Assembly (NCBI GenBank): GCA_903887465.1
Contig: CAISPW010000090.1
Coordinates: 1-49,305, forward strand
Length of the DNA: 49,305 bases
Direction of reading: 5' to 3'
From: an uncultured Oscillochloris sp.
Lineage (GTDB): Bacteria > Chloroflexota > Chloroflexia > Chloroflexales > Chloroflexaceae
Numbering within the stretch: the first letter of the stretch is position 1; each line of letters begins with the position of its first letter. The position numbers were made by a program, and so were the translations under genes. This document shows, one piece after another, positions 33,243 through 42,794 of this stretch. The notes under the pieces were generated by a model. That model had not been told where the DNA came from. It did not search any database and worked only from the letters and a program-made list of their open reading frames with translations.

Positions 33243-36200
33243 ATGGCTCGTCGTCTCGCGCTGATTCTTTTCGTCCTCGTGAACTTCCTTCCGCTGATAA
33301 ATCCTCCCGTCGCTCCAGTGGCCATCGCCTCTGCACCCCTTACCAACAGCATTGCCCCGCCGCCGCTGCCGCGATCCTGCATCGGCGGCGGCACACCCCT
33401 CGACTACGCCCAGCCGATCTGCTGCGTCAGCGGCTACGTCTACCTGAACGACGTGCCGCTGGCCGGGGCCGCCGTCACTATCAGCATTGGAGGGCACACG
33501 CTCAACACCCAGACCCAGGTCTACCCCGGCAGCCCGCTGCCCTACTTCAGCGTCAGCCTCGTCGCCGGGTCGCTGAACGTCCAGCCCGGCGATGCGGGGA
33601 CGATCAGCGCCAGCGCCAGCGCGAGCGGGCAGCGCAAGAGCGTGAGCTTCACGGCCCAGGAGGGCGGGCAGCAGATCGACGTGGCGCTGCCGCAGATCGC
33701 CCTGGATGCGACATGGACGCCGGGCGAGCAGCCGCTGCCGGAGATCCGCAGCGCCGCGATGGCCTACGACGCCGCGCGCGGGCGGATGATCCTCTTTGGC
33801 GGGCTGGCCCAGCAGGGCGGCATCGGCGTGCCGCTGGACAAAACCTGGGAGTGGGATGGCACCAGCTGGATGCGCCGCACGCCGGTCAACGCGCCCCCGG
33901 CCCGCTCGGGGCACGCCCTGGCCTACGACACCGCCCGCCAGCGCATCGTACTCTTCGGCGGCACTGATGCCAGCGGTGCTGTCCTCACCGATACCTGGGA
34001 GTGGGACGGCGTTAGCTGGCTGGAGTATTTGCCCGCAGCAATCCCGGCCATCAGCGGCCAGCCAACGCTGGTCTACGACAGCCTGCGGGCGCGGGTGCTG
34101 CTGATCGGGGCCAATGCGAGCGCCCCGAGCCAGCTCGCCACCTGGGTTTGGGACGGCACAGGCTGGACGCAGATCCCGACCAGCATCCCGTCCGCCCGCA
34201 CCGGCTTTAGCCTGGCCTATGACGCCGGGCGCGACCGGGTGGTGCTCTTCGGCGGCCTGCGGGCTGGCGTGTTGCAGCAGGATACCTGGGAGTTCAATGG
34301 CACGGCCTGGGCGCGCACCTACCCGCTCAACCCGCCCACGGCCCGCAGCGGCCACGCGATGATCTACGACGCGCTGCGCCAGCGCGTCGTACTAGTGGGC
34401 GGCGTAGATGCTACCGGCAAGCCCCTGGAGGACAGTTACACCTACGACGGTAGCATCTGGGCCGCGCTGGATGTCGATCTGCCGCCGCGCGCAAATGCCC
34501 TGCTGGCCTACGACAGCGCCCGCAGTCTGGTGATCCTCGCGGGCGGCTACAGCGATGCTGCTGCTACCACGTATCCCAACGAGACCTGGGAGCTAGACGC
34601 GGTTGACTGGAATCAGCGTGCGCCGAGGGCGAGTCCGACACGACCTGAAAACTATCCAATGGTCTACAACGCTTCCCGCCAGCGTATCCTGCTCTTTGTT
34701 GGTTTTGGACATAACGACACCTGGGAATGGGATGGCATAAGTTGGACCCCGCGCACCCCGCCCGCTACACCTTCCTTTGCGCGCGGTGGCTTTAACCTGG
34801 CCTATGATCAGGCGCGGAAACAGGTTGTCCTGTTTGGTGGAGAACCATTGCTCGGCTCTCCCTCCAATGATACTTGGGCATGGGATGGACATACTTGGAC
34901 CCAGCTTCACCCCGCTGTTGCTCCTTCAATACGAGACAACGCCGAGATGGTCTATGATACGGTGCGGCAACGTATCGTCTTATTTGGTGGGGTCGTCTCC
35001 GCTGGTGTATACCTGAGTGACACCTGGGAATGGGACGGGAACATCTGGACAGAGCTTCACCCGGCGCTCTCTCCGCCGAGTCTTCCAAGGAGAGCGATGG
35101 CGTATGATGCAACGCGCGGGCGAACGGTCTTGCTGGTGGAATCGGAAGCCTACACATGGGAATGGGATGGCGGTAGCTGGACGAAGTCTGCTACCCAAAT
35201 ACCCGCTCCACTCTCAGGGTATGGCGAAAGACAGCTGGGATATGATGCGGTAAGCCAGCGTGTCATCGAGTTTGGCGGCTGGTCTTATAGTGCGGGCGTC
35301 TATGTATCTGATACATGGCAGTGGGATGGTCAGCAATGGACGAGGCTTACACCACCCGCATCGCCACCGGGTCGCTTAGGACATAAGCTCGTCTCTGATT
35401 CAACACGCCAGCGCATTGTCCTATTTGGAGGGTTCGGGTTCGTTTCTGCCAATACTGAGGGTGATTTCAACGATACCTGGACGTGGAACGGCACCACTTG
35501 GCACGAACAGATCGATGACAGCTACGTTCCCGGCCAACTCAGTGCGGCGGCAATGGACGACACCCACGACGGCTTCAGCCTGCTGTTTGGCGGGCGGAAG
35601 CCCGACGCCAGCCTCAGCGGGCGTACCTTCCATTGGCAGGGCAACCGCTGGCTCCAGCTCGACCCCGTCACAATCCCCCCGCCGCGCCAGTCCCACCAGA
35701 TCGCCCGCAACGTCGACGGCAGTCTGCTGCTGATGTTCGGCGGCGCGGGTGTCGGCGGCGGCTACCTCGACGATACCTGGCTCTGGAATGGCACCGACTG
35801 GCGGCTCCAGGCTCCCGCCAGCCGCCCGACGGCCCGCGCTGATTACAGCCTGACCTACGACACGCGCCGCAACGTCTGGGTGCTGTTCGGCGGGCAGAGC
35901 AGCAGCTACCTGGGCGACACCTGGGAATATGACGGCAGCGCGTGGCGGCAGGTCAGCCCGAGCGGGGCACCGCCCGCCCGCGCCGGGGCCACGCTGACCT
36001 ACGACCAGAGTCGCCGTGTGGCCGTGCTCGTCGGCGGGCAGAACGCTGGCGGCCTGCTGGGCGACGTGTGGGAGTACGACGGCAGCGCCTGGACGAACGT
36101 CACCCCCGCGCAGCCGCTGGTCGCCCGTACCGGACACGGCGCGGCCTACGATCCCAGCCGGGGCGTGGTGGTGGTGACTGGCGGGCTCGATGATGTCGGG

Positions 36201-38015
36201 GTGCGCGGCGACACCTGGGAGTGGAACGGAGCCTTCTGGCGCGAGCGCATCGCCAAGACGCCGCTGATCGCCCGCTACCGCATGGCCGTGGCCTACGACA
36301 CCGCGCGCGGCGAGCTGGTCGCCTTTGGCGGCGAGGACGACACGGGCACGATCTTCGCCGACACCCAGATCCATCAGGCCAGCGGGTCGCTCTCGGTGCC
36401 GATCCCGGTCGCCACCATCTCGCGGATCACCCCGCGTGATGCGCGTCAGGGCGTCGATACAATCAGCTTTGAGGGCCGGGGCGCGGACACCGATAGCACC
36501 GACGTGATCGCCGCCTACCGCTGGACGCACAACGGCAACGTGATCAGCGACCAGCCCACGTTTACCCTCCCCGCCAGCGCCCTGCCCCTCAGCGAGCAGG
36601 TGATCCGCTTTGCGGTGCAGGACAACGAGGGCGACTGGTCGCACCCCATCGAGCAGCGGATCTACATTCGCGACGGCAACGCCGCCATCAGCACCGGCGC
36701 GAAGACCTGGACGCTGCTGATCTACGCCGTCGCCGACAACAACCTCGACCCGTATATGGGCGAGAGCGCCACCTTCAACGCGATGCTCTACCGCATGCGC
36801 AACGCGGGCGCGCAGGCGAATGTCCAGGTCGGCATACTCTACGACGGGCCGGGGGTCAACGACACCCGCCGCTATATTCTCCAGGCCGACGGGCAGTGGC
36901 GCACCGAGACTCTGTCCGAAGCTCGTATGGACGAGATGGCGACCCTGCGCGACTTTGTGCGCTGGGGCTACGCGACCTTCCAGAGCGACTACTACGCGCT
37001 GTCTCTGGTCGATCACGCCAACGGGGTGGTCGGTTTCGGCCAGGATAACACCACGGACAGCACGGGCAAGGCGTTTCTTACCCCGATTGAGCTGCGTACC
37101 GCCCTCCAGCAGGCCACCGACAGCGGCGTGCGCAAACTGGATGTGCTGCACGTCGATGGCTGCTCGTTCGGGCTGCTGGAGGACGCCGCGATTGCGGCCG
37201 ACCTCGCCCAGTATATGATCGTCTCGCCCAACACCGGCTGGGGCGTCTTCGCCTACGACCCCTACCGCCAGATCGCCGGGCGCGCAACCGACCCACGGGA
37301 CTACGCGCACAATGTCGCCCAGGCCTACGCCAGCGCCGTTCGTGCGTGGGGGCGACCCTATACGGTCGCGGTGTTTGATATGGCGCGCTTTGCCGAACTG
37401 AACCGCCGCGTCAGCGACCTTGGCGATCAGTTGCTGGCCTACACGCTGGCCGTCCCGGCCACCCGCGTCGAGCAACTGCGCGGTCTGCGCAATACCAGCC
37501 AGAAGTACGACTCGGGCGGCGTCTACCTGGAGATCGACCCCGAGGACAGCTACGTCGATCTGGTTGACTTTGCGCGGCAGGCGCAGGCCAGCGTGCGTGA
37601 TGCGAACGTCCAGCACGCGGCGGGCGCGGTGATCGACGCCGTGCAGGGCACCACGGGGAGCGCGCCCTTCGTGATCGACGAGTCCCACGCCTCGGGGCGG
37701 TTTATGGGCTACGACCCATTCCAGGGCCAGGATCGCACGTTCACGGTCACGCTGGATCACGCGACAGGGCTGGCGATCTTCTACCCGCCGCGCAACAGCA
37801 CCAACACCGCCAGCGCGTACATGGCCTACGTGCAGCACCGCCTGTTCGACACCACGCGGGACAGCGGCTGGACGCGCTTCCTGGCGCAGGGCATACCGCC
37901 CCAGCTCAGCGGCGACGCATCGCCGATGCCGAACGATGTCCTGATCCCGCCGCTCACCCTGGGCGTGCAGGCGTCAACAGCGCAGCGGATCTACCTGCCC
38001 ATAGTTGTGCGCTGA
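33243..38015 (+). CDS. Giant secreted kelch-repeat protein with clostripain (C11) peptidase domain
   Basis: A 1590-aa exoprotein. A signal peptide (about 1-32) and a short carboxypeptidase-regulatory-like domain (60-140) come first. Then about 16-18 kelch-like blades follow (160-1060), each with an AYDxxRxRxVLFGG strand and a DTWEWDG strand. A PKD-like domain lies at about 1065-1150, and the clostripain domain runs from about 1153, with His1258 (SLVDHANG) and Cys1307 (VDGCSFG) as the catalytic dyad. It ends in RIYLPIVVR. The start is set by GGGAGG 4 nt before the ATG. Blades in about 34600-35500 are clearly less GC-rich than the rest, suggesting repeat exchange with another gene. The protease probably acts at the cell surface; kelch propellers usually bind protein or glycan. 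Confidence 0.92.
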   Translation: MARRLALILFVLVNFLPLINPPVAPVAIASAPLTNSIAPPPLPRSCIGGGTPLDYAQPICCVSGYVYLNDVPLAGAAVTISIGGHTLNTQTQVYPGSPLPYFSVSLVAGSLNVQPGDAGTISASASASGQRKSVSFTAQEGGQQIDVALPQIALDATWTPGEQPLPEIRSAAMAYDAARGRMILFGGLAQQGGIGVPLDKTWEWDGTSWMRRTPVNAPPARSGHALAYDTARQRIVLFGGTDASGAVLTDTWEWDGVSWLEYLPAAIPAISGQPTLVYDSLRARVLLIGANASAPSQLATWVWDGTGWTQIPTSIPSARTGFSLAYDAGRDRVVLFGGLRAGVLQQDTWEFNGTAWARTYPLNPPTARSGHAMIYDALRQRVVLVGGVDATGKPLEDSYTYDGSIWAALDVDLPPRANALLAYDSARSLVILAGGYSDAAATTYPNETWELDAVDWNQRAPRASPTRPENYPMVYNASRQRILLFVGFGHNDTWEWDGISWTPRTPPATPSFARGGFNLAYDQARKQVVLFGGEPLLGSPSNDTWAWDGHTWTQLHPAVAPSIRDNAEMVYDTVRQRIVLFGGVVSAGVYLSDTWEWDGNIWTELHPALSPPSLPRRAMAYDATRGRTVLLVESEAYTWEWDGGSWTKSATQIPAPLSGYGERQLGYDAVSQRVIEFGGWSYSAGVYVSDTWQWDGQQWTRLTPPASPPGRLGHKLVSDSTRQRIVLFGGFGFVSANTEGDFNDTWTWNGTTWHEQIDDSYVPGQLSAAAMDDTHDGFSLLFGGRKPDASLSGRTFHWQGNRWLQLDPVTIPPPRQSHQIARNVDGSLLLMFGGAGVGGGYLDDTWLWNGTDWRLQAPASRPTARADYSLTYDTRRNVWVLFGGQSSSYLGDTWEYDGSAWRQVSPSGAPPARAGATLTYDQSRRVAVLVGGQNAGGLLGDVWEYDGSAWTNVTPAQPLVARTGHGAAYDPSRGVVVVTGGLDDVGVRGDTWEWNGAFWRERIAKTPLIARYRMAVAYDTARGELVAFGGEDDTGTIFADTQIHQASGSLSVPIPVATISRITPRDARQGVDTISFEGRGADTDSTDVIAAYRWTHNGNVISDQPTFTLPASALPLSEQVIRFAVQDNEGDWSHPIEQRIYIRDGNAAISTGAKTWTLLIYAVADNNLDPYMGESATFNAMLYRMRNAGAQANVQVGILYDGPGVNDTRRYILQADGQWRTETLSEARMDEMATLRDFVRWGYATFQSDYYALSLVDHANGVVGFGQDNTTDSTGKAFLTPIELRTALQQATDSGVRKLDVLHVDGCSFGLLEDAAIAADLAQYMIVSPNTGWGVFAYDPYRQIAGRATDPRDYAHNVAQAYASAVRAWGRPYTVAVFDMARFAELNRRVSDLGDQLLAYTLAVPATRVEQLRGLRNTSQKYDSGGVYLEIDPEDSYVDLVDFARQAQASVRDANVQHAAGAVIDAVQGTTGSAPFVIDESHASGRFMGYDPFQGQDRTFTVTLDHATGLAIFYPPRNSTNTASAYMAYVQHRLFDTTRDSGWTRFLAQGIPPQLSGDASPMPNDVLIPPLTLGVQASTAQRIYLPIVVR

Positions 38016-38099
38016 TGTGTACGGTGGAGGTGGCGGGCCAAGGGAAGGTTTTCCTCAGCCCCCAGCGTGTGTTCCCGCAATCTTCCAGCGTATGACAAC

Positions 38100-38253
38100 C
38101 AGGGCTAATGCAACGTCGCTGGGGCTGCGCCCCAGACCGCGCTTTTGGTTGGTTTTTGGTGGCTTCGCCGCCAAAAACCAACCAAAAAAGATCGTTCGGG
38201 GGTGGCGTTGCCAGCCCCAACCCCCCGCCGGAGGCGACTGTGCCACCGCCCTG
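38100..38253 (+). mobile_element. Family A miniature element with target duplication
   Basis: A 154-bp copy, the same length as that at 14749-14902. It is flanked by a perfect 10-bp direct repeat GTATGACAAC (38090-38099, 38254-38263), which proves insertion into a formerly intact site. Ends are CAGGGCTAATGCAACG and TGCCACCGCCCTG. It lies between the convergent kelch/clostripain and CHAT genes and supplies several strong hairpins there. Confidence 0.92.
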
Positions 38254-38278
38254 GTATGACAACGGTCTTGTCTTCATA

Positions 38279-41005
38279 TTACGCCAGCGCGGGTAGCCGC
38301 AGATCCGCTGTCCGCAGCAGCGGCTGGAGCGCGGCCCAGTAGTAGGGGTGGTCGTAGCCCGCCGCGCGCACCGCTGACTGGGCCTGCTGGATCGCGGCCC
38401 CGAGCCCGACGTCGCAGCGCAGGGCTCGGTAGCAGTCCGCGACGAAGATCCGCGCCGCCTCGGCGTCAATCTGCCAGAGACCGGCGACGACCGCCGTGAC
38501 CCCAGCCGCCAGAAATGAGCCGGAGAGCGCCAGGGCCAGCCCGCCCAGCGGGGCCACGGCGTTGGTCTCGCAGGCGCTCAGTACCGCCAGCGCCGTACCC
38601 GCTAGGTTCAGGTTGAATACATCGGCCAGGAGTACCGGCCCGTCGGCAAGGGTAATCGCCGAGAGCAGGGGCTGCTGGGCATTTAGGCGCCCGTGCGCGC
38701 TGATATGCAGCAGCAATGCCCCAGTCGCCCCAACAAGATCGCCGCTTGTCGCCTGCGGCACCACCCGCGCCGTGGGGAAGATCTGCGCGTAGGCGGCCAG
38801 TTCTGCGGCCACCTGCGCCGCGATCCCCGCGTCGGCGCAGCCGAGGGCCAGCGGCGGGCCGGCTGCAACCGGCGGGCGCTCCAGGGCCAGCAGCGCCAGG
38901 GATGGCACCAGGCTCAAGGTGTGCCGCTGGCCCAGGTAGGGATCTGTTGGGCTGCTGCGGTCATAGAACGCGGCCCAGGGCAGGTCGGCGAGCGCCCCGT
39001 CGGGGGCGAGGATGAGCGGCGCATCGGCCAAGAGCGGGCCAAGCGGCGTCACCAGCAGGTCGTGCAGCTCGGCAAAGATCATGTCGGTGGCGCGGCGCTG
39101 GGCGGCCGCGCGCGCCCGCTGCGCGGCGGGCGGCAGCTTCGCGAGGGACTGGAGCCGCAGCCCCAGGCGCTCGGCGGCGTCACGGATCGCCGCCGTCTTA
39201 CCCAGGGACACCCAGCGCGGCGCGGATGATCGCGTCAGCAGACACGCCATCGCCTGGCGCTCGCCGAGCATGTACTCGACGGCCACGGCCCCGGCGGGGA
39301 TCTGCGCCTGGATGGCCTCCAGCGAGGGCAGGGGAAGCGGAGCGCGCTCCGGTCGTGCGGCCCGCAGCGTGACCAGCGCCGCGCGGATATGATCTTGGCA
39401 GACCGTGCGCTCCGCATCGTCGGACGCCTCGCGCAGCTGGCCCTCCCAGAAGATCAGCGCGGCGCGGGCGGTATACCACGTCGCGTCGGGCGGCTCCAGC
39501 TGGCGGGGGGCGATCATATCGGCCCAGATCCCGCCCTTCGCCGTGAGCAGGGCCGCAAGCGCCAGGGCGGGCCGGCCCTCGCGGATATATGCCTCGGACA
39601 GACGCGTGTGCAGCAGCGACTGGCTGGTCAGTGCGCGGGCCTTCAGCTCCTCGACCGGCATCGCCCGGCGCATCGACGCCGCCAGGTCGGCGGCGCGCTG
39701 GAGCGCCGCGCTGGCGGATCGGCCCCGCGACACGGACGCAAGCCCCTCTAGCGCCTGCTGCTCCAGCCCCGGCTGGCCGAGTGCCGCCGCCTGCGCGGCG
39801 AGCGCACGATAGCGCGGCCCGGCATCGCGGCGCATGGCGGCGGCCAGGTCGGCGGCGATCAGCCCCGCCTGGAGCGCGGCAGCCGGCACATCGAGCGCCG
39901 CAAGATCGGCCACCGCCGCGTCGGCCTGGGCCAGCAGCGCCGCCCGATCCGTCGTCGGCTGAAGGGACGGGTGGGCCTGGAGCGCGGCCAGGGTCGCCCG
40001 CAGCGTGGGCGAGACCCGCTCGACCAGGGCGACCGCCCGCGCCCGCAGCGCCTCGCGGTCGCGCACCAGCCAGCGCAACTGGTCAAAGACCCACGGCGGC
40101 AGGCTGCGCTCGGCGGCCAGGGCCAGCCGAAGCGCGAGCAGGGCCGCCTCGACGCTCTCCTCGGCCAGTTCGTGCGCCGCGAACAGTTGCGCGGCGGCGC
40201 GGGCCGCCCGGTAGCCCTCCTCGTACATCCCCAGCCGCTCGTAGAGCAGCGCCTCCTCGACCGCCACCGTGGCCCCCTCGACCATCAGTTCGGGGGGGAA
40301 GCCCGCGCGGGCCGCGTGCAGCAAGCGCAGCGCCTGGATCAGCCGATCCTGGAGCGTACACAGGCGGGCCTGGTTGACCGCAACCCGCGCCACCAGATCG
40401 GCGTAGCCCTCGGCCACGGCCAGATCCCGCGCCCGATCAAGCGAGTTCGCCGCCAGGGCCAGGTCGCCCAGAAACATCGCCGCAAACGCCTGGTTGATCC
40501 GGGCCATGATCACGAAATCGGGGAACTCGCAGCGCAGCGCCATCTGCTCGGCCTCGCGGGCGTAGACCAGCATCGCCGGGTACTGCCCCCGGCGGGCCTC
40601 CAGATCCGCACGGTTGACCAGCAGCGGCGGGAGCCGCTGGAGCAGCCCGTGTTCGCGGAGCGTCGCCTCGGCCTCGGCAAGCGCCGCCGCCCCCGCGTCA
40701 ACCCGACCGAGCCGGGCCAGCAGCGGCCCCCGGTTCACCTGCACGCGCGCCGCCAGCACCGGCACATCTCGGTAAACGACGTAGGCCGCATCGAAGTGCG
40801 CGAGGGCCGCCGCGCTCTCCCGGTGCATCTGCGCCAGCCCCGCGCACCAGTGCGCCTCCGCCGTATCGGCGGGCTGGCCACTGGCCTGGGCGATAGCCCA
40901 CGCCTGCCGCACCAGTTCCTCTACCAGATCGTAGCTGCCCTGGCTGCACGCCGCGACAATCGCGTCCTTGAGTTGCTGGAAGGCCGGGTTGCCGCTACTG
41001 CCCAT
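38279..41005 (-). CDS. CHAT-domain protease with TPR-like repeats
   Basis: A 908-aa protein. The N-terminal two thirds are all-helical, TPR-like and Ala-rich (about 5-560). The C-terminal CHAT domain (about 600-905) has the caspase-like dyad His771 (LLHISAHG) and Cys812 (AVLSACETN), and the family ending with GLWQIDAEAAR and ALQ. No signal peptide. CHAT domains are clan CD proteases related to caspases and separase; known bacterial cases (TPR-CHAT/Csx29) are proteases switched on by a partner. The ATG at 41005 is chosen because it overlaps the preceding gene by 11 nt, giving translational coupling; a TTG at 41017 is the alternative. It is last in a minus-strand gene set with the sigma-like and anti-sigma-like genes. 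Confidence 0.9.
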   Translation of the reverse strand: MGSSGNPAFQQLKDAIVAACSQGSYDLVEELVRQAWAIAQASGQPADTAEAHWCAGLAQMHRESAAALAHFDAAYVVYRDVPVLAARVQVNRGPLLARLGRVDAGAAALAEAEATLREHGLLQRLPPLLVNRADLEARRGQYPAMLVYAREAEQMALRCEFPDFVIMARINQAFAAMFLGDLALAANSLDRARDLAVAEGYADLVARVAVNQARLCTLQDRLIQALRLLHAARAGFPPELMVEGATVAVEEALLYERLGMYEEGYRAARAAAQLFAAHELAEESVEAALLALRLALAAERSLPPWVFDQLRWLVRDREALRARAVALVERVSPTLRATLAALQAHPSLQPTTDRAALLAQADAAVADLAALDVPAAALQAGLIAADLAAAMRRDAGPRYRALAAQAAALGQPGLEQQALEGLASVSRGRSASAALQRAADLAASMRRAMPVEELKARALTSQSLLHTRLSEAYIREGRPALALAALLTAKGGIWADMIAPRQLEPPDATWYTARAALIFWEGQLREASDDAERTVCQDHIRAALVTLRAARPERAPLPLPSLEAIQAQIPAGAVAVEYMLGERQAMACLLTRSSAPRWVSLGKTAAIRDAAERLGLRLQSLAKLPPAAQRARAAAQRRATDMIFAELHDLLVTPLGPLLADAPLILAPDGALADLPWAAFYDRSSPTDPYLGQRHTLSLVPSLALLALERPPVAAGPPLALGCADAGIAAQVAAELAAYAQIFPTARVVPQATSGDLVGATGALLLHISAHGRLNAQQPLLSAITLADGPVLLADVFNLNLAGTALAVLSACETNAVAPLGGLALALSGSFLAAGVTAVVAGLWQIDAEAARIFVADCYRALRCDVGLGAAIQQAQSAVRAAGYDHPYYWAALQPLLRTADLRLPALA

Positions 41006-41678
41006 CGCCGAGCACAATCGGCGGGGTCAGGAGCACCCCTGCGTCGAGGCCAATCCGCAGATGGTAGCTCCCGGCGGGGAGGCGGTCAAACGCGAAGAAG
41101 CCACCGTCATCCGTGGTGCGCGTGCGGCGGCGGCCATCGGGCGTGCGCAGCACCACCGCCGTCGCGCCCAGCGGCTCGCCGCGCTGCTCCAGATAGCCGC
41201 GCAGCCGCCAGGAATCTGCGGCGACCGGCTGGATGCGGACGACCACATGCGCGGCCAGTTCGGTGGAAACCAGCACCGCGCCCCCCCGCTCATCATCGCG
41301 GTCGCCCTTGGTTGTGGGTGCGCCGGCCGGTAGGGTGGCGAGGAAGAGTGCGGGGACAGCCTGGCGCTTTGCGCCGGTGCCCTCAAGCAGATAGGCCATG
41401 CGTGCGCGACCGGACGCGCTCACCCGCAGGTAGGCGGCAACCCGCAACCGCTGGCGGGCGGTGGCTTGGCCAGCGGCAACATCAACCAGATCCTGCGCAC
41501 TGGGAATCACCGTCTGCGGGGCAAGGGCGTGCAGGCGCTGATTGGCACGCTCCAGCAGCGCCAGTTGCTGCTGGAGCGCGGGGGAATGTGCGAGAGCCTC
41601 ACCCACATGCGGCGACCGCTCCCCCTCCACATACGCCTGGAGTTCGCCTTCCTCAATCGCCTCGTTGGTGCTATCCAC
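40995..41678 (-). CDS. Putative anti-sigma-like protein with carboxypeptidase-regulatory-like domain
   Basis: A 227-aa protein. The first 70 residues (EGELQAYVEGERSPHVGEAL) resemble the helical start of zinc-type anti-sigma factors but lack the Cys pair. The C-terminal 80 residues form a SpaA/carboxypeptidase-regulatory-like beta-sandwich (RGYLEQRGEPLGATAVVLRT, DDGGFFAFDRLPAGSYHLRI). No membrane helix is seen, so it is probably cytoplasmic. The start is a GTG with GAGG 7 nt upstream. It lies between a sigma-like gene and the CHAT gene and overlaps the latter. I infer a linker or sensor between regulator and protease; the assignment is weak. Confidence 0.6.
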   Translation of the reverse strand: MDSTNEAIEEGELQAYVEGERSPHVGEALAHSPALQQQLALLERANQRLHALAPQTVIPSAQDLVDVAAGQATARQRLRVAAYLRVSASGRARMAYLLEGTGAKRQAVPALFLATLPAGAPTTKGDRDDERGGAVLVSTELAAHVVVRIQPVAADSWRLRGYLEQRGEPLGATAVVLRTPDGRRRTRTTDDGGFFAFDRLPAGSYHLRIGLDAGVLLTPPIVLGDGQ

Positions 41679-41763
41679 CGCATCACCTCATGCTGAACCA
41701 CGAATAGGACTAGTCACTTAGATCGGTACTGATCTAAACCGAACGCGGCCACCGTTTCCCAGT

Positions 41764-42450
41764 TCACCCCTCAAACAGATCGCGCACATCGGGAAGCGTA
41801 CTGAGATAACGGATGCTGCGCTCAACCGAGCGGAAGACCTGTGATTTGGCAACATCCCAGCCCTGTTGTCTCAGCGCCTCAACCGTCTCATCGGGCGATA
41901 GATCCAGCCCAAAGCGCAAGCGGAAAATCTCGCGGTCTACCGGCTTGCGGATGCGCTCCAGCAGCCACTCAAACCGCATGAACTTCTCAAGCTCGGTGAT
42001 ATCCGAGTGGAGATCGGCGATCTCATCGCCGGACTCGGCCTGAGCCTGCTCAATTGACACGGTGAATGAACCAGATTCAGCGCGGATCTGATCGTAGGCC
42101 AGATTCCTGCCGGTAATTTTGAGATACGCCTGATAGGCGACAAAGGGCCTGGGCGGCGGCGGGTTGATCAGGTAGGGGCTCTCGCGGTTACGCATCTTCA
42201 CCACGATCTGAAGCAACACATCCTGCACCCAGTCATCGATCAGGTCGCGCCGTCGCAGCGGGCAATGTCGGCGGGCCAGCGGCTCACTAACCTGGATAAG
42301 CGTCGTAATCGCCGGGTCATCGTGGGCAGATGCTCGTTGCAAGATCGCGTCGCAGTTCGTCGTATCGCGCTCCCCGCGCAGCCGAAAGCGCTGGAGTTGC
42401 TGCTCACACGCCGCGCAGAGGGACTCCAGGGTTGATGGTTCAAGTGACAT
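41764..42450 (-). CDS. Sigma-70-family-like regulator (ECF-like)
   Basis: A 228-aa protein. The segment around residues 65-120 (RRDLIDDWVQDVLLQIVVKM) resembles sigma region 2, with the D-x2-Q-D-V pattern. The C-terminal segment (DREIFRLRFGLDLSPDETVE, then a helix-turn-helix ending KSQVFRSVERSIRYL) resembles region 4. A Cys pair (CAAC) near residue 12 is unusual. Similar sigma-like genes beside CHAT/TPR genes are known to me from filamentous bacteria; an orthology claim needs a search. It starts 20 bp after the antitoxin gene and precedes the anti-sigma-like gene by 85 bp. Confidence 0.65.
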   Translation of the reverse strand: MSLEPSTLESLCAACEQQLQRFRLRGERDTTNCDAILQRASAHDDPAITTLIQVSEPLARRHCPLRRRDLIDDWVQDVLLQIVVKMRNRESPYLINPPPPRPFVAYQAYLKITGRNLAYDQIRAESGSFTVSIEQAQAESGDEIADLHSDITELEKFMRFEWLLERIRKPVDREIFRLRFGLDLSPDETVEALRQQGWDVAKSQVFRSVERSIRYLSTLPDVRDLFEG

Positions 42451-42470
42451 ACATACCCATAACTAAGCAA

Positions 42471-42794
42471 TTACCGGTTGAGGCGCTTCGCTGGTGTGCG
42501 TGCCGTCTTTGCGCGACGCTTCTTTTCGGGAATCAGTTGAATCAGTGCCCGCAACGCCGCATTCACTGCCTCGGCATCACGAAAATACATGTACACATCG
42601 GGGTCAAGAGTAATTGTCCTCTCTGGCTTTATGACATGTTGGATAAGCGTTGTTCCATCAGATTGATTGACGTGAATGGTATAGCCATCACGCATACGCT
42701 GATAATACGCGCCACGCACACCCACCTTCCCAGAGAGATCATACTCAGGAAGCATCTCGCCATCTTCGGGTGGTACTACTTTATCCTCGCTCAT
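42471..42794 (-). CDS. Antitoxin partner of the BrnT-type toxin
   Basis: A 107-aa protein with the pattern of the uncharacterised antitoxin-like family found next to BrnT-type genes: EYDLSGKVGVRGAYYQRM, then ITLDPDVYMYFRDAEAVNAA, then LRALIQLIP, and a basic tail (KKRRAKTARTPAKRLNR). The ATG at 42794 is chosen because it overlaps the original toxin stop by 14 nt, the usual toxin-antitoxin coupling. It seems intact while the toxin gene is frameshifted. It may also act as a DNA-binding regulator of the operon. Confidence 0.7.
   Translation of the reverse strand: MSEDKVVPPEDGEMLPEYDLSGKVGVRGAYYQRMRDGYTIHVNQSDGTTLIQHVIKPERTITLDPDVYMYFRDAEAVNAALRALIQLIPEKKRRAKTARTPAKRLNR

Noticed and set aside
35421-37838. 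Long open frame of 805 codons on the minus strand inside the kelch/clostripain gene
   Set aside because: It is antisense to a clear gene. GC-rich codon use leaves few stops on the other strand. Its product shows no domain, and is full of His, Arg, Gly and Val with no pattern.
39971-41707. Plus-strand open frame of 578 codons opposite the CHAT and anti-sigma-like genes
   Set aside because: Extreme Arg/Gln/Gly composition typical of antisense frames in GC-rich DNA; it conflicts with the CHAT catalytic motifs on the other strand.
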